A stretch of DNA of 64,000 nt from contig CP075525.1 of assembly GCA_025808415.1 (NCBI GenBank), forward strand, positions 3,829,501 to 3,893,500, given 5' to 3'. Position 1 is the first letter of the stretch, and each line of letters starts with the position of its first letter. This DNA comes from Cyclobacteriaceae bacterium (GTDB lineage Bacteria; Bacteroidota; Bacteroidia; Cytophagales; Cyclobacteriaceae). The position numbers and the translations under genes were made by a program. This document shows positions 9,174-18,251 of this stretch, piece by piece. The notes under the pieces are model-generated. The model searched no databases, was not told the DNA's origin, and saw only the letters and a list, made by a program, of their open reading frames with translations.

Positions 9174-11066
9174 CTATAATGCCCCGCTTTTTATTTCTTC
9201 CACCACCGCAGGGTCGAGCAAGGTAGTAACATCTCCTAAATTGGTGGTATCTCCCTCGGCAACTTTTCGCAAAATCCTTCGCATAATTTTTCCCGATCGG
9301 GTTTTGGGAAGCCCACTTACAAACTGGATCTTATCTGGCTTGGCAATTGGGCCAATAATTTTAGCAACCAGTTCGCGTATTTCCTTACGTAGCTTCTCTT
9401 CTTCGTGGGGTTTATCGTAACAGATTACATAGGCGTAAATGCCCTGTCCTTTTATATCGTGCGGATAGGCCACCACAGCCGATTCACAGACTGCTGAATG
9501 CTCATCAATAGCACTTTCAATTTCGGCCGTGCCCATATTATGGCCCGATACGATAATAATATCATCAACCCTGCCGGTTATGCGATAATAACCCTCGTCA
9601 TCGCGTTTACAGCCATCGCCTGTAAAATACTTTCCAGGAAAGGTAGAAAAGTAGGTGTCTCTAAACCGTTGGTGATCTCCATAGATAGTACGCGCCATCG
9701 CAGGCCATGGAAACCGGATCGCCAACCGACCCTCTACGCCATTGGCCAACAGTTCATTTCCGTTTTCATCCATGATGGCGGGCTGAACACCGGGCAATGG
9801 AAAGGTAGCATGTGCGGGCTTCAATCGGGTAACGTTGGCAATGGGGGATATCATAAAACCACCGGTTTCGGTTTGCCACCACGTATCAATTACCGGGCAT
9901 TTGCCACGGCCAATATTTTCATGATACCAATGCCAGGCTTCTTCGTTGATAGGCTCCCCTACCGTACCCAATATTTTAATCGAATGCAAATCGTACTGTT
10001 TTACAAAACTCAATGGAGCTTTTTCCAACGAGCGGATAGCCGTTGGAGCAGTGTAAAAAATATTTACCCGATGTTTTTCCGCAACATGCCAAAACCTGCC
10101 CATATCGGGCCAGGAAGGAACACCTTCAAACATGAGCGTTATCGCTCCGGCCGATAATGGACCATAGACAATATAGGAATGCCCGGTGATCCAGCCTACA
10201 TCTGCCGTGCACCAGTACACCTGGCCATCCTGGTACTGAAAAGCTGTTTTAAATGTATAGTTGGTGTACACCATATAGCCACCACAGGTATGAACCATGC
10301 CTTTCGGTTTTCCGGTTGAGCCGGATGTGTACAAAATAAAAAGCAAGTCCTCAGCATCCATTTCTTCGGCTGCACATACATCCGAAACATTTTTGATCGC
10401 TTCTTCCCACCACAAATCACGCCCGGGTTTCATGTTTACTTTTGATTTAGTGCGCTTAGCCACAAGAACCCGTTCCACTGAAGGGCATTTTTCCAGCGCT
10501 TCATCTATTATGGATTTAAGATCAATGACTTTATCACCCCGATAGGCTCCATCGGCTGTCAGTACCAGTTTGCATCCCGCATCATTAATACGATCGATCA
10601 AGGAACCTGCAGAAAAGCCGGCAAACACCACTGAATGTACGGCACCAATTCGGGCACAGGCCAGCATGGCGTATGCCACTTCGGGAATCATGGGCATGTA
10701 AATACACACACGGTCACCCTTTTTAATGCCTTGAGCCTTTAACATGTTGGCCACCCGGCACACATTGCGGAAGAGCTCCTGATACGTGATATGTTGTGAC
10801 GCATCAGCAGGATTATTAGGTTCCCAAATAATGGCCGTTTGGTTTGCCCGCGCAGGCAAATGCCTGTCAAGGCAATTTTCTGTAATGTTCAATTTCCCAC
10901 CAACAAACCATTTCACTTCAGGTTTATGAAAATCCCACTCCAGTACACGATCCCATTTTTTTTGCCAATGAAAATCCTCAGCAGTACCTGCCCAAAAGGC
11001 TTCCGGGTTCTCGACACTTAAAGCATACTGCTTTTGGTATTCCGCAAAGGAGTTTATCGGATTCAT
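9174..11066 (-). CDS. acs: Acetyl-CoA synthetase (AMP-forming)
   Basis: Acs activates acetate to acetyl-CoA through acetyl-AMP. The ANL-family P-loop motif YTSGSTGKPKGMVHT, the WWQTETGG motif that lines the acetate pocket, and the C-terminal hinge and catalytic lysine in TRSGKIMRRILRK are all present. The last is the conserved site of regulatory lysine acetylation in this family. I place the start at the ATG at 11066, giving 630 residues (MNPINSFAEYQ); a GTG 21 bases upstream is possible. The substrate assignment to acetate rests on close overall match to Acs, including EPNNPADASQHITYQEL. Confidence 0.95.
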   Translation of the reverse strand: MNPINSFAEYQKQYALSVENPEAFWAGTAEDFHWQKKWDRVLEWDFHKPEVKWFVGGKLNITENCLDRHLPARANQTAIIWEPNNPADASQHITYQELFRNVCRVANMLKAQGIKKGDRVCIYMPMIPEVAYAMLACARIGAVHSVVFAGFSAGSLIDRINDAGCKLVLTADGAYRGDKVIDLKSIIDEALEKCPSVERVLVAKRTKSKVNMKPGRDLWWEEAIKNVSDVCAAEEMDAEDLLFILYTSGSTGKPKGMVHTCGGYMVYTNYTFKTAFQYQDGQVYWCTADVGWITGHSYIVYGPLSAGAITLMFEGVPSWPDMGRFWHVAEKHRVNIFYTAPTAIRSLEKAPLSFVKQYDLHSIKILGTVGEPINEEAWHWYHENIGRGKCPVIDTWWQTETGGFMISPIANVTRLKPAHATFPLPGVQPAIMDENGNELLANGVEGRLAIRFPWPAMARTIYGDHQRFRDTYFSTFPGKYFTGDGCKRDDEGYYRITGRVDDIIIVSGHNMGTAEIESAIDEHSAVCESAVVAYPHDIKGQGIYAYVICYDKPHEEEKLRKEIRELVAKIIGPIAKPDKIQFVSGLPKTRSGKIMRRILRKVAEGDTTNLGDVTTLLDPAVVEEIKSGAL

Positions 11067-11125
11067 GGGCTTTCCGGTTGAAGGCACCTAAAATCGGATA
11101 TTTGTTTGATTTGGAAAACCCTAAA

Positions 11126-11881
11126 TTAAAGGAAGTACTCAACAGCAACCGCTACCAGTGCGCCCAAAATGGCTACCGTGAGCTTGCGGGCATTAAAATG
11201 ATGCTCAGGGCTGCTTTCAAAAACGATGGTGGTGGAAATATGAAGAAAGTTACCGCTAACCAACGCATACAATAATACCAATCCGGATTGCGAAAGGATT
11301 TCGGCCTCTACCAGGTATGTACTGATCAGCAAGCCAACAGGTGCGGCTACAGAAAAAACAACGAGGTAAGGTATGGCCTTGTTTCGGGAATGGAGTTGAA
11401 AGGTGAGCACCGTCATCAAGGCAAAAGCTGCGGGGGCACGGTGCAGCGCAATCCCTAACAAAATAGCATTCACATCGTACTGAAAACCCATGGTTACGGG
11501 CTGTGCCAGCATAGCACCCTCAAGAAAGGCATGCACGCACAAAGCCATTAAGAGTACAATAGCCGATAGTTGATGATGGGTGTGTTGGTGATCATGAACA
11601 TGCTCATGTGTGTGGATATGTCCATGCTCTACACCGGATGTAAAGTGCTCCAGAATTTGTTGCAGAAAAAAACCGCACAGTACAAACAACCCGATCAACT
11701 CTACCTCACCGTTGCCACGGTACAGTTCCGGAAGTATGTGTACTACGGTAATACCAAAAAGATAAGCCCCGGCAAATACAAGCAATAGCCTGAAGTTTTT
11801 TGTTCTACCTCCGGGCATAAGGTAAACCAACAAACCCGAAAGCAGTGGCGTGAAAAAAAGAACAAGTAGCTTTAGGGTCAT
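11126..11881 (-). CDS. ZIP-family divalent metal transporter
   Basis: This 251-residue integral membrane protein has about eight hydrophobic segments. A long histidine-rich cytoplasmic loop lies at about residues 90-112 (alternating His with Gly, Thr, Glu, Asp), the usual metal-binding loop of ZIP transporters. Conserved His in ALCVHAFLEGAML and the HRAPAAFAL helix match the ZIP transport site on helices IV and V, where the canonical pattern is HxxxEG. Zinc or iron uptake is the likely role. Its start lies 3 bp from the apbE stop, so the two are co-transcribed. Confidence 0.88.
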   Translation of the reverse strand: MTLKLLVLFFTPLLSGLLVYLMPGGRTKNFRLLLVFAGAYLFGITVVHILPELYRGNGEVELIGLFVLCGFFLQQILEHFTSGVEHGHIHTHEHVHDHQHTHHQLSAIVLLMALCVHAFLEGAMLAQPVTMGFQYDVNAILLGIALHRAPAAFALMTVLTFQLHSRNKAIPYLVVFSVAAPVGLLISTYLVEAEILSQSGLVLLYALVSGNFLHISTTIVFESSPEHHFNARKLTVAILGALVAVAVEYFL

Positions 11882-11884
11882 GTT

Positions 11885-12916
11885 TTACTGGTTCAGCACC
11901 ACGCTTTTCTTAATTCCGTTTGATATAAATACTTGCTGGGCGCCTTGCTCGTCTGAATAAATAAGCAACCCATCCAAGTCGTTGCGGCTATTCAAAATTT
12001 CGATGGCATGTTCATGCCCCATTACCATAAAGGCCGTAGCCCAGGCATCGGCCGTGGTGCCATCTGCTGCAAAAACAGATGCACTTAAAATTTCTTTACG
12101 AACCGGGTAGCCCGATGCTGGGTCAATGGTGTGCGAAAACTTCTTGCCATCAACCTCACGGTAGTTAAAGTAATTTCCGGAGGTTGTAAAAGATTTATCC
12201 TTCAATGAAATATAGGCCTTAAAAAAAAGATTGTCGCGTGTAGAGGCCGGATCAAGAATGCCTATCTCCCAGGGCTTTTGGGTTTTAAGGTTTATGCCAC
12301 AAGCCATTCCTTCACCACCAAGTTCAACCAACATATTTATTATGCCTTTCGCTTTCATAAATTCCGTTACCACATCGGCACCATATCCTTGCCCGATTCC
12401 GCCAAAATCAAGCTGCGTGCGCGGATCCGTTTTCCACACACTGTCCGTATTGAATTTTATTTTATCAAACCCAATAAAGTCGCGAATAGAATCCACCTGC
12501 AAGTTACCCGGGTTAAGCGGCTCAGCCGGGCCAAAACCCCATGCATTGACTAACGGCATTACGGTAGGATCAAACGCCCCGGAAGAGGCCGTAAAAACTT
12601 CCTGCGACTTCCTCAACACCGGTAAGAAATACGGAAGTGAAAAACTAAAGGACCGCTCTCCTTTGTTAAATAACGTTATCTCTGAGTTTGGTAGATACGT
12701 GTTTATGCTTTGATTGACTACTTCCAGCAGGGAGTCGACCGAGGTTTTAAAGTTTCTGCGCTGATCATCAAAATAGGTAATGTGATAGGTGGTGCCCATT
12801 GTTTTACCCTCAATCATCATGGGTTCCGGTGCCTGGTTTTTGCGGTATAACCAAACGGCAAATACCGAGGTGATTAGTATTAAACTATAGATGATGTTCT
12901 TCTTCCGATTGTCCAT
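11885..12916 (-). CDS. apbE: FAD:protein FMN transferase (ApbE family)
   Basis: ApbE covalently attaches FMN to Thr or Ser of exported flavoproteins such as NqrB, NqrC and RnfG, outside the cytoplasmic membrane. An N-terminal membrane anchor (residues 8-24) is followed by TMGTTYHITY, GAFDPTVMPLVNAWGFG, the flavin-site DFGGIGQGYGADV, and the metal-site DGTTADAWATAFMVMG. The start is taken at the ATG at 12916 (MDNRKKN, 343 residues); a TTG seven codons upstream also fits. No obvious flavoprotein substrate lies in the window. It is followed directly by the ZIP transporter, so metal and flavin handling may be co-expressed by chance. Confidence 0.93.
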   Translation of the reverse strand: MDNRKKNIIYSLILITSVFAVWLYRKNQAPEPMMIEGKTMGTTYHITYFDDQRRNFKTSVDSLLEVVNQSINTYLPNSEITLFNKGERSFSFSLPYFLPVLRKSQEVFTASSGAFDPTVMPLVNAWGFGPAEPLNPGNLQVDSIRDFIGFDKIKFNTDSVWKTDPRTQLDFGGIGQGYGADVVTEFMKAKGIINMLVELGGEGMACGINLKTQKPWEIGILDPASTRDNLFFKAYISLKDKSFTTSGNYFNYREVDGKKFSHTIDPASGYPVRKEILSASVFAADGTTADAWATAFMVMGHEHAIEILNSRNDLDGLLIYSDEQGAQQVFISNGIKKSVVLNQ

Positions 12917-12994
12917 ACCCAAAAAATGAAGGCGCAAGTTATGGAAATTGCGCTAATGCAACAGTGTTGCTTTAACAAAATCCGTCTAATTGAG

Positions 12995-13002
12995 TACCTT
13001 CG
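12995..13002 (+). promoter_or_regulatory. Probable -7 promoter element of ruvB
   Basis: TACCTTCG, a near match to TAnnTTTG, lies 14 bp before the ruvB ATG. A TTGCTTT stretch about 28 bp upstream could be the -33 element. Confidence 0.4.
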
Positions 13003-13016
13003 CAAAACTCTAGTTA

Positions 13017-14048
13017 ATGCGCGAAGATTATTTGCAGGGTGATGCCGAGAACCAATCAGCAACCGAAAAGGAATTCGAAAAAGCACTCCGGCCGCTTTCG
13101 TTCAGCGATTTTACCGGACAGCAAAAGGTTGTTGACAACATAAAGGTGTTTGTGCAGGCGGCTAAGCAGCGCAGTGAGCCGCTGGATCATGTGTTGCTTC
13201 ATGGCCCCCCAGGCTTAGGCAAAACAACGCTATCCTACATTATTGCCAACGAACTGGAAACGAACATAAAAATTACCTCTGGGCCTGTACTTGATAAACC
13301 CAGCGACTTGGCAGGCCTGCTGACCAACCTTGAGGCGCATGATGTTCTCTTTATAGATGAAATCCACCGGCTTAATCCCATTGTGGAAGAATACCTTTAT
13401 TCGGCTATGGAGGATTTCAAGATCGACATCATGCTTGATACCGGTCCGAATGCACGATCAATTCAAATCGGGTTAAATCCCTTTACACTAATCGGTGCAA
13501 CCACACGGGCTGGTTTACTCACTTCACCATTACGGGCACGCTTTGGTATTAATGCGCGTTTGGAATACTATGATGCTGCCTTGCTGAATAAAATCATTCA
13601 TCGGTCAGCCAGTATTTTGAATACTCCACTTGAAGAGGATGCCGCATTTGAAATTGCCCGAAGAAGCCGCGGCACACCGCGTATAGCCAATAACCTTTTA
13701 CGCAGAACGCGGGACTTTGCCCAAATTAAAGGTGATGGAACGATTACCCTGGCCATTGCGCAAATGGCGTTGAGGGCGCTGGACGTGGATGAACACGGGC
13801 TGGATGAAATGGACAACCGCATTCTGCTAACCATTATCGAAAAATTTAAAGGCGGTCCTGTCGGATTAACCACCATTGCCACTGCTGTGGGAGATGAAGC
13901 CGAAACCATTGAAGAAGTATATGAGCCATTCTTAATTCAGGAGGGGTACATCAAACGCACTTCACGCGGACGTGAAGCAACAGAATTGGCCTACAAACAC
14001 CTAAAGCTCGCTCCGCCCCAATCGAAAAGGCCAGGGTTGTTTGATTAG
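13017..14048 (+). CDS. ruvB: Holliday junction branch-migration helicase RuvB
   Basis: This 343-residue AAA+ motor drives branch migration together with RuvA. Walker A GPPGLGKTTL, Walker B DEIHRL, and sensor/arginine-finger region GATTRAGLLTSPLRARFG are intact. The C-terminal winged helix ends with TSRGREATELAYKHL. Length is typical. The stop is followed after only 5 bp by the DUF6883 gene, whose AT-rich composition contrasts with ruvB. Confidence 0.98.
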   Translation: MREDYLQGDAENQSATEKEFEKALRPLSFSDFTGQQKVVDNIKVFVQAAKQRSEPLDHVLLHGPPGLGKTTLSYIIANELETNIKITSGPVLDKPSDLAGLLTNLEAHDVLFIDEIHRLNPIVEEYLYSAMEDFKIDIMLDTGPNARSIQIGLNPFTLIGATTRAGLLTSPLRARFGINARLEYYDAALLNKIIHRSASILNTPLEEDAAFEIARRSRGTPRIANNLLRRTRDFAQIKGDGTITLAIAQMALRALDVDEHGLDEMDNRILLTIIEKFKGGPVGLTTIATAVGDEAETIEEVYEPFLIQEGYIKRTSRGREATELAYKHLKLAPPQSKRPGLFD

Positions 14049-14053
14049 TCAGT

Positions 14054-14389
14054 ATGAAACTCCCTAACTGGATTAATGCGAAGATCGATATAACAAAACT
14101 TAAAAATTATGTTTTGAATGATGGTCATCCCACAGGAAAGTTTAAAGCCAGGGTATTTCTATCCGCACTCTCCTTAAAATCATCTGATGCAGAAAAATTA
14201 AGTAATGAGATACTAAAAGGGTTAGGGCAAGGCGAGGCTATTACTGGCCATAACGATCAATATGGCACCCGATATTTTGTTGATATAAATATTACTAACT
14301 TTAATCAAAAGGCTACCGTTCGAACGGTTTGGATTATTCTGAAAAACGAGGAATTTCCAAGGCTTATAACGTGTTATGTTAAAACCTAA
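14054..14389 (+). CDS. DUF6883-like small protein
   Basis: This is a 111-residue protein of unknown function, with a sequence typical of the DUF6883 family: NGDHPTGKFKARVF-type motif (here LNDGHPTGKFKARVFLS), a GHNDQYGTRYFVDINI strand pair, and a C-terminal VRTVWIIL strand. Relatives that I recall occur either alone beside a DUF4926 gene or as C-terminal domains of large polymorphic-toxin proteins, which suggests a toxin- or immunity-like origin (inference). It is AT-rich, sits 5 bp after ruvB, and is followed 4 bp later by the DUF4926 gene. The pair looks like an insertion between ruvB and queG. Confidence 0.7.
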   Translation: MKLPNWINAKIDITKLKNYVLNDGHPTGKFKARVFLSALSLKSSDAEKLSNEILKGLGQGEAITGHNDQYGTRYFVDINITNFNQKATVRTVWIILKNEEFPRLITCYVKT

Positions 14390-14393
14390 AAGT

Positions 14394-14606
14394 ATGCAAG
14401 CTTTTAAACTATTAGATGTTGTTGCGCTTCTTAATGATGTGCCTGAAAAAAAACTAAGTAAGGGACAAGTTGGGACTATTGTTGAACAATTAGATGATAA
14501 TATTTTTGAAGTGGAATTTACTAACAAGAATGGTGAAACGCTTACTATTGAATCATTCAAAGGAACAGACCTTATGCTGCTTCATTTCGAATTTGAAAAA
14601 GTCTAA
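14394..14606 (+). CDS. DUF4926-like small protein
   Basis: This is a 70-residue protein taken from the ATG at 14394 (MQAFKLLDVVALL). It matches the compact beta-barrel DUF4926 type: DVVALLNDVPEKKLSKGQVG, then TIVEQLDDNIFEVEF and an acidic strand TNKNGETLTIESF. The fold is SH3/KOW-like by pattern. It pairs with the DUF6883 gene directly upstream, consistent with a two-gene module. The following queG begins 3 bp after its stop. Toxin or antitoxin roles are not shown by the sequence. Confidence 0.7.
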   Translation: MQAFKLLDVVALLNDVPEKKLSKGQVGTIVEQLDDNIFEVEFTNKNGETLTIESFKGTDLMLLHFEFEKV

Positions 14607-14609
14607 CGG

Positions 14610-15554
14610 TTGAAATCATCATCGCCAAAAACCCAAACGCACTTCATAAAATCCACAGCCGCAAAACTCGGTTTTAGTTTTTGCGGTATCTCAAAAGCTG
14701 CATTTCTGGAAGAGGAGGCAGACAAGTTAGAAACCTGGTTATCCAAAGGCTACCAGGGAAAAATGAGCTACCTCGAAAATCACTTCGATAAACGTCTTGA
14801 TCCAACCAAACTGGTAGAGGGAGCAAAATCGGTTGTAAGCCTGGTGTACAACTACTATCCCGAAAAAGATCTGGCCAGTGACCACAATCTTAAAATTGCC
14901 AAGTATGCTTATGGTGAGGATTATCATTTTGTGATAAAAGATAAACTCAAGGAATTCCTATTCTTGATCGATGAAGAAATTGGTGATGTAAATGGTCGCG
15001 CCTTTGTTGATTCAGCCCCGGTGATGGAACGGGCGTGGGCAAAAAAATCGGGCATCGGTTGGATCGGCAAAAATTCCTTGCTGTTAAACCGATCGATGGG
15101 TAGTTTCTTTTTTCTCGCTGAACTTATCCTTGACCTGGAACTGGAGTATGACAGACCGATTAAAGATTACTGCGGCACGTGCACGGCCTGCATGGATGCC
15201 TGCCCTACGGAAGCCATTCCACAACCGTATGTGGTGGATGGCAGCAAGTGCATCTCCTACTTCACCATTGAGTTAAAGGAAGAAATACCGAATGAAGTAA
15301 AAGGAAAATTCGAAAATTGGATTTTCGGGTGCGACATCTGCCAGGATGTTTGCCCGTGGAACCGTTTCTCACAACCACACCATGAAAGCCGTTTTAAACC
15401 GCATGCTGAATTGGAAAATATGTCGGTGAATGATTGGAAAGAAATTACGGAAGAAGTGTTTAAGAAAGTGTTTAAGAAATCGGCTGTGCAACGAACCGGA
15501 TACAAGGGATTGAAACGCAATATAGAATTTGTGCTAAAGTCTAAGTCAACCTGA
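14610..15554 (+). CDS. queG: Epoxyqueuosine reductase
   Basis: QueG performs the last step of queuosine synthesis, reducing epoxyqueuosine in tRNA with a cobalamin and two 4Fe-4S clusters. The cluster ligands appear in CGTCTACMDACPTEAI and CDICQDVCPWNRF. The family motif DSAPVMERAWAKKSGIGWIGKN includes the catalytic Asp. The start is a TTG one codon after an in-frame TAA, and no ATG is available until about residue 50, so translation must begin at or very near this TTG. 314 residues is normal. Loss of an original ATG could be a side effect of insertion of the upstream small-gene pair. Confidence 0.95.
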   Translation: MKSSSPKTQTHFIKSTAAKLGFSFCGISKAAFLEEEADKLETWLSKGYQGKMSYLENHFDKRLDPTKLVEGAKSVVSLVYNYYPEKDLASDHNLKIAKYAYGEDYHFVIKDKLKEFLFLIDEEIGDVNGRAFVDSAPVMERAWAKKSGIGWIGKNSLLLNRSMGSFFFLAELILDLELEYDRPIKDYCGTCTACMDACPTEAIPQPYVVDGSKCISYFTIELKEEIPNEVKGKFENWIFGCDICQDVCPWNRFSQPHHESRFKPHAELENMSVNDWKEITEEVFKKVFKKSAVQRTGYKGLKRNIEFVLKSKST

Positions 15555-15590
15555 TTAATTTTTCGATCAACTCATCAACGAATAAACGAA

Positions 15591-16403
15591 TTAATTTTTA
15601 AACGCCCACTTCAAAAACTCCGGCATGGCACGTTTCCAGGTGGGCAGGTTATGTTCGCCATCGGCCATCTCATAATATTGGATGTCGTGAAAAGGGCGGT
15701 AGCCTTTTTTCGTCAGCTCAACAATCAGGTCCAGCGTATCATCAATCGAATCAATCACACCATTTTTATTCCGATCAGCCGTTTCATCCAATAAACCGGT
15801 TTGAAACCAAAATTTTAACCCCGGCTTATGCCTTCCTTTCCGGATAACGCTATGCATAATCCTGTCGCGGGTATCGGAATACAGCCTGCTCTTTGCATCG
15901 CGTTTGCGCCACCAGAATGATCCGCTAAACGCACCCGCTTTGCCAAAGTAATCGGCATGATGCCAGGCGATATCAACAGCCGAAAGACCCCCCATGGAAA
16001 ATCCGGCTATCGCCCTATCGGCCACTTCATCGGAAATGGAGTACCGGTAATGAATATAGGGTATCAACTCCGCCATCACAAAGCGGGTGTAATCCTTGGC
16101 TTTCTTTCCCCGCTTTTTAAAATCGGGGTGGCCGGCCACACCATATTCCTGCATGCGGTCACCGGCATGTACCGCCACTACTACAATGCCCTTTATGGAC
16201 TTATTTAGTGTAAGTTCCTCAAGGGTTTCTTTCAAGGCTATCGCTTCCCCGTCCTGGCCATCGTTCAGGATCAGCAACGGAAAGGGCTTTTCGGCTTTTT
16301 CAAACTGATAAGGTAAAAAAATATCGACTACTGTATCGCGGTCTAAAAGTTTGGAATGAACGTCCGTAAGGCGTTCTAAATGATAATGATGTTTGGCTGT
16401 CAA
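15591..16403 (-). CDS. Esterase D-like alpha/beta hydrolase (cluster gene A)
   Basis: This 270-residue hydrolase is of the putative esterase/acyltransferase family (antigen 85/enterochelin-esterase type). It has the oxyanion phrase LLILNDGQDGEA and the nucleophile elbow AGFSMGGLSAV with the Ser at about residue 143. A late acidic residue and the His of MADGEHNLPTWKRAMP complete a likely triad. No signal peptide is seen, so it is probably cytoplasmic. The start is a TTG (MTAKHHYHLERL). It is divergently transcribed from a second esterase-like gene that opens the amidoligase operon, with 80 bp between them. It may cleave or transfer the product of that operon (inference). Confidence 0.85.
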   Translation of the reverse strand: MTAKHHYHLERLTDVHSKLLDRDTVVDIFLPYQFEKAEKPFPLLILNDGQDGEAIALKETLEELTLNKSIKGIVVVAVHAGDRMQEYGVAGHPDFKKRGKKAKDYTRFVMAELIPYIHYRYSISDEVADRAIAGFSMGGLSAVDIAWHHADYFGKAGAFSGSFWWRKRDAKSRLYSDTRDRIMHSVIRKGRHKPGLKFWFQTGLLDETADRNKNGVIDSIDDTLDLIVELTKKGYRPFHDIQYYEMADGEHNLPTWKRAMPEFLKWAFKN

Positions 16404-16483
16404 TGAATTTAATTTATTGAAATGCTTATTTTAAAGCTGTAAAAATATAAGTTTACCATTAACCATCGGTAACTGACCTGCCC

Positions 16484-17194
16484 ATGCCCCACGAACATTT
16501 CCACAAATGGTATAGCCCCAACCTGGGAAGAGAAATTGGTACACTGGCCTTTGGCACACGTGGATACCCCGTCATACTGTTCCCAACCTCTATGGGTAGC
16601 TATTACGAAAACAAAGATTTTAAACTAATTGATAGTGTTGCGTGGTTTCTGGATGAAGGGTTAGTAAAAATTTATTGTCCGGATGGAATTGATTCGATGA
16701 GTTGGTATAACAAAAACATCCATCCGGCCGACCGGGTGAAGAACCACATCTGGTACGATCAGTTTCTGCTGCACGAATTAGTACCGTTGATGCAGCACGA
16801 AACAGGCGTACACCGGGTGGCTACGGCCGGTTGTAGTTTTGGAGGTTACCATGCTACCAATTTTGCTTTTCGCCACCCGGAAGTGGTGAAATACGTATTC
16901 AACATGGGGGCAGCCTTTGACATTAAAGATCAGCTGGATGGGTACTACGATGACAATGCTTATTTCAACAACCCCCCGGATTTTATTCCCAACGCCCAAA
17001 ACCATCACTTCCACGATATGTTTGTAGTGTTGGGTACCGGCACACACGATATGTGCTGGAACGCAAACGAAAAAATGGCTGAGGTATTACGCAACAAAGG
17101 CATTAACCACTGGCTGGATGTTCGTCACAACCATCCGCATGACTGGCCCTCCTGGCGCGAAATGTTTCCGCATTACCTTTCCTTGATCAAATAA
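16484..17194 (+). CDS. Esterase-like alpha/beta hydrolase (cluster gene B)
   Basis: This 236-residue protein belongs to the same broad esterase family as the divergent neighbour but is shorter and distinct. It shows HKWYSPNLGREIGTLAFG, PTSMGSYYENKDF, the nucleophile elbow ATAGCSFGGYHAT with Ser at about residue 113, and a C-terminal RHNHPHDWPSWREMFPHY with the candidate catalytic His. It is the first gene of a five-gene run ending at a terminator at 21.45 kb, and lies 16 bp before the ATP-grasp gene. Such hydrolases beside peptide ligases often act on esters or amides in the same pathway, but the substrate is unknown. Confidence 0.85.
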   Translation: MPHEHFHKWYSPNLGREIGTLAFGTRGYPVILFPTSMGSYYENKDFKLIDSVAWFLDEGLVKIYCPDGIDSMSWYNKNIHPADRVKNHIWYDQFLLHELVPLMQHETGVHRVATAGCSFGGYHATNFAFRHPEVVKYVFNMGAAFDIKDQLDGYYDDNAYFNNPPDFIPNAQNHHFHDMFVVLGTGTHDMCWNANEKMAEVLRNKGINHWLDVRHNHPHDWPSWREMFPHYLSLIK

Positions 17195-17210
17195 CAAAAA
17201 CCCCATACAC

Positions 17211-18221
17211 ATGAAAAAAATAGGCATACTGCACGGCATGGAACGCACTTTTCCGGAAGCCTTTGTTGAGCGCATTAACAAAATGGGATTAAAAGATATC
17301 GTTGCCGAACCCGTCCTGATCGACAAAGTTGAGCAAGGTGAGCCTTCGGACTATGCGGTAATTATCGACCGCATTTCGCAGGACGTTCCTTTTTATCGTG
17401 CCTATTTAAAAAATGCTGCCATTGGTGGCGCGGCAGTCATTAACAATCCCTTTTGGTGGAGTGCCGATGAAAAGTTTTTTAACAACGCGTTGGCCGTAAA
17501 GCTTGGCGTGCCGGTACCCAAAACCGTTATTCTTCCTTCACATGATAAACCCACCGATACCAGTGATGAGTCGTTCCGGAATTTAAAATTCCCTTTAACG
17601 TGGGAAAAAATATTTGAATACATCGGTTGGCCGGCCTACATGAAACCCCATGCCGGTGGAGGTTGGAAAAATGTGTACAAACTCAATAACATGGATGAGT
17701 TCTTCAAATCTTTTAAAGAAACCGGTCAACTGGTAATGATGCTGCAGGAAGAAATTATTTTTGAAGAATATTTCCGTTGTTATTGCCTGGGCAGAAAGTA
17801 CGTGCGCATTATGCAATATGAACCGCGCAACCCGCATCACTTGCGCTATGTGGTTAACGGGCCACCGGCATCGGAAAAGCTCTTGAAAAAAGTACACGAC
17901 TATGTACTTACATTATGCAATGCATTGGGCTATGACTTTAATACTGTTGAAATGGCCGTTAGGAATGGCATACCCTACGCCATTGATTTTTGCAATCCCG
18001 CCCCCGATGCGGATGTGCATTCCGTTGGGCAGGAAAATTTTGAATGGGTGGTGGAACATGCCGCTAAAATGGCCGTTGAACGCGCACAACAGCAAAAGCC
18101 TGGCAAAGACAACCTTACGTGGGGAACGTTTGTTACCGACTCGGTTGCAAATTTTATGAAAGGATCGGCCGCAAAACCTGCTGCCAAGCCCAAAGCCCCC
18201 ACAAAAACAAAATTAAAATAA
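17211..18221 (+). CDS. ATP-grasp amidoligase-like protein (cluster gene C)
   Basis: This is a 336-residue ATP-grasp enzyme. The N-terminal half contains MKKIGILHGMERTFPEAF and an NNPFWWSADEKFF signature. The ATP-binding part has YMKPHAGGGWKNVYK (Lys and Gly-rich loop). The metal ligands lie in NTVEMAVRNGIPYAIDFCNPAPD (the Glu, then D-x-x-N). The last 20 residues are Lys/Ala/Pro-rich and probably disordered. ATP-grasp ligases join a carboxylate to an amine through an acyl-phosphate, and many build small peptides. Neighbours are a GCS2-type ligase and an amidotransferase fold, so a short amide or peptide metabolite is the likely product (inference). Confidence 0.85.
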   Translation: MKKIGILHGMERTFPEAFVERINKMGLKDIVAEPVLIDKVEQGEPSDYAVIIDRISQDVPFYRAYLKNAAIGGAAVINNPFWWSADEKFFNNALAVKLGVPVPKTVILPSHDKPTDTSDESFRNLKFPLTWEKIFEYIGWPAYMKPHAGGGWKNVYKLNNMDEFFKSFKETGQLVMMLQEEIIFEEYFRCYCLGRKYVRIMQYEPRNPHHLRYVVNGPPASEKLLKKVHDYVLTLCNALGYDFNTVEMAVRNGIPYAIDFCNPAPDADVHSVGQENFEWVVEHAAKMAVERAQQQKPGKDNLTWGTFVTDSVANFMKGSAAKPAAKPKAPTKTKLK

Positions 18222-18251
18222 GCCGTTCACCTATCCGCGACAAAGTGGTTT

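Noticed and set aside
9498..10157. A 219-codon plus-strand frame inside acs
   Set aside because: It is antisense to the conserved Acs catalytic core and reads as low-complexity translation of that strand.
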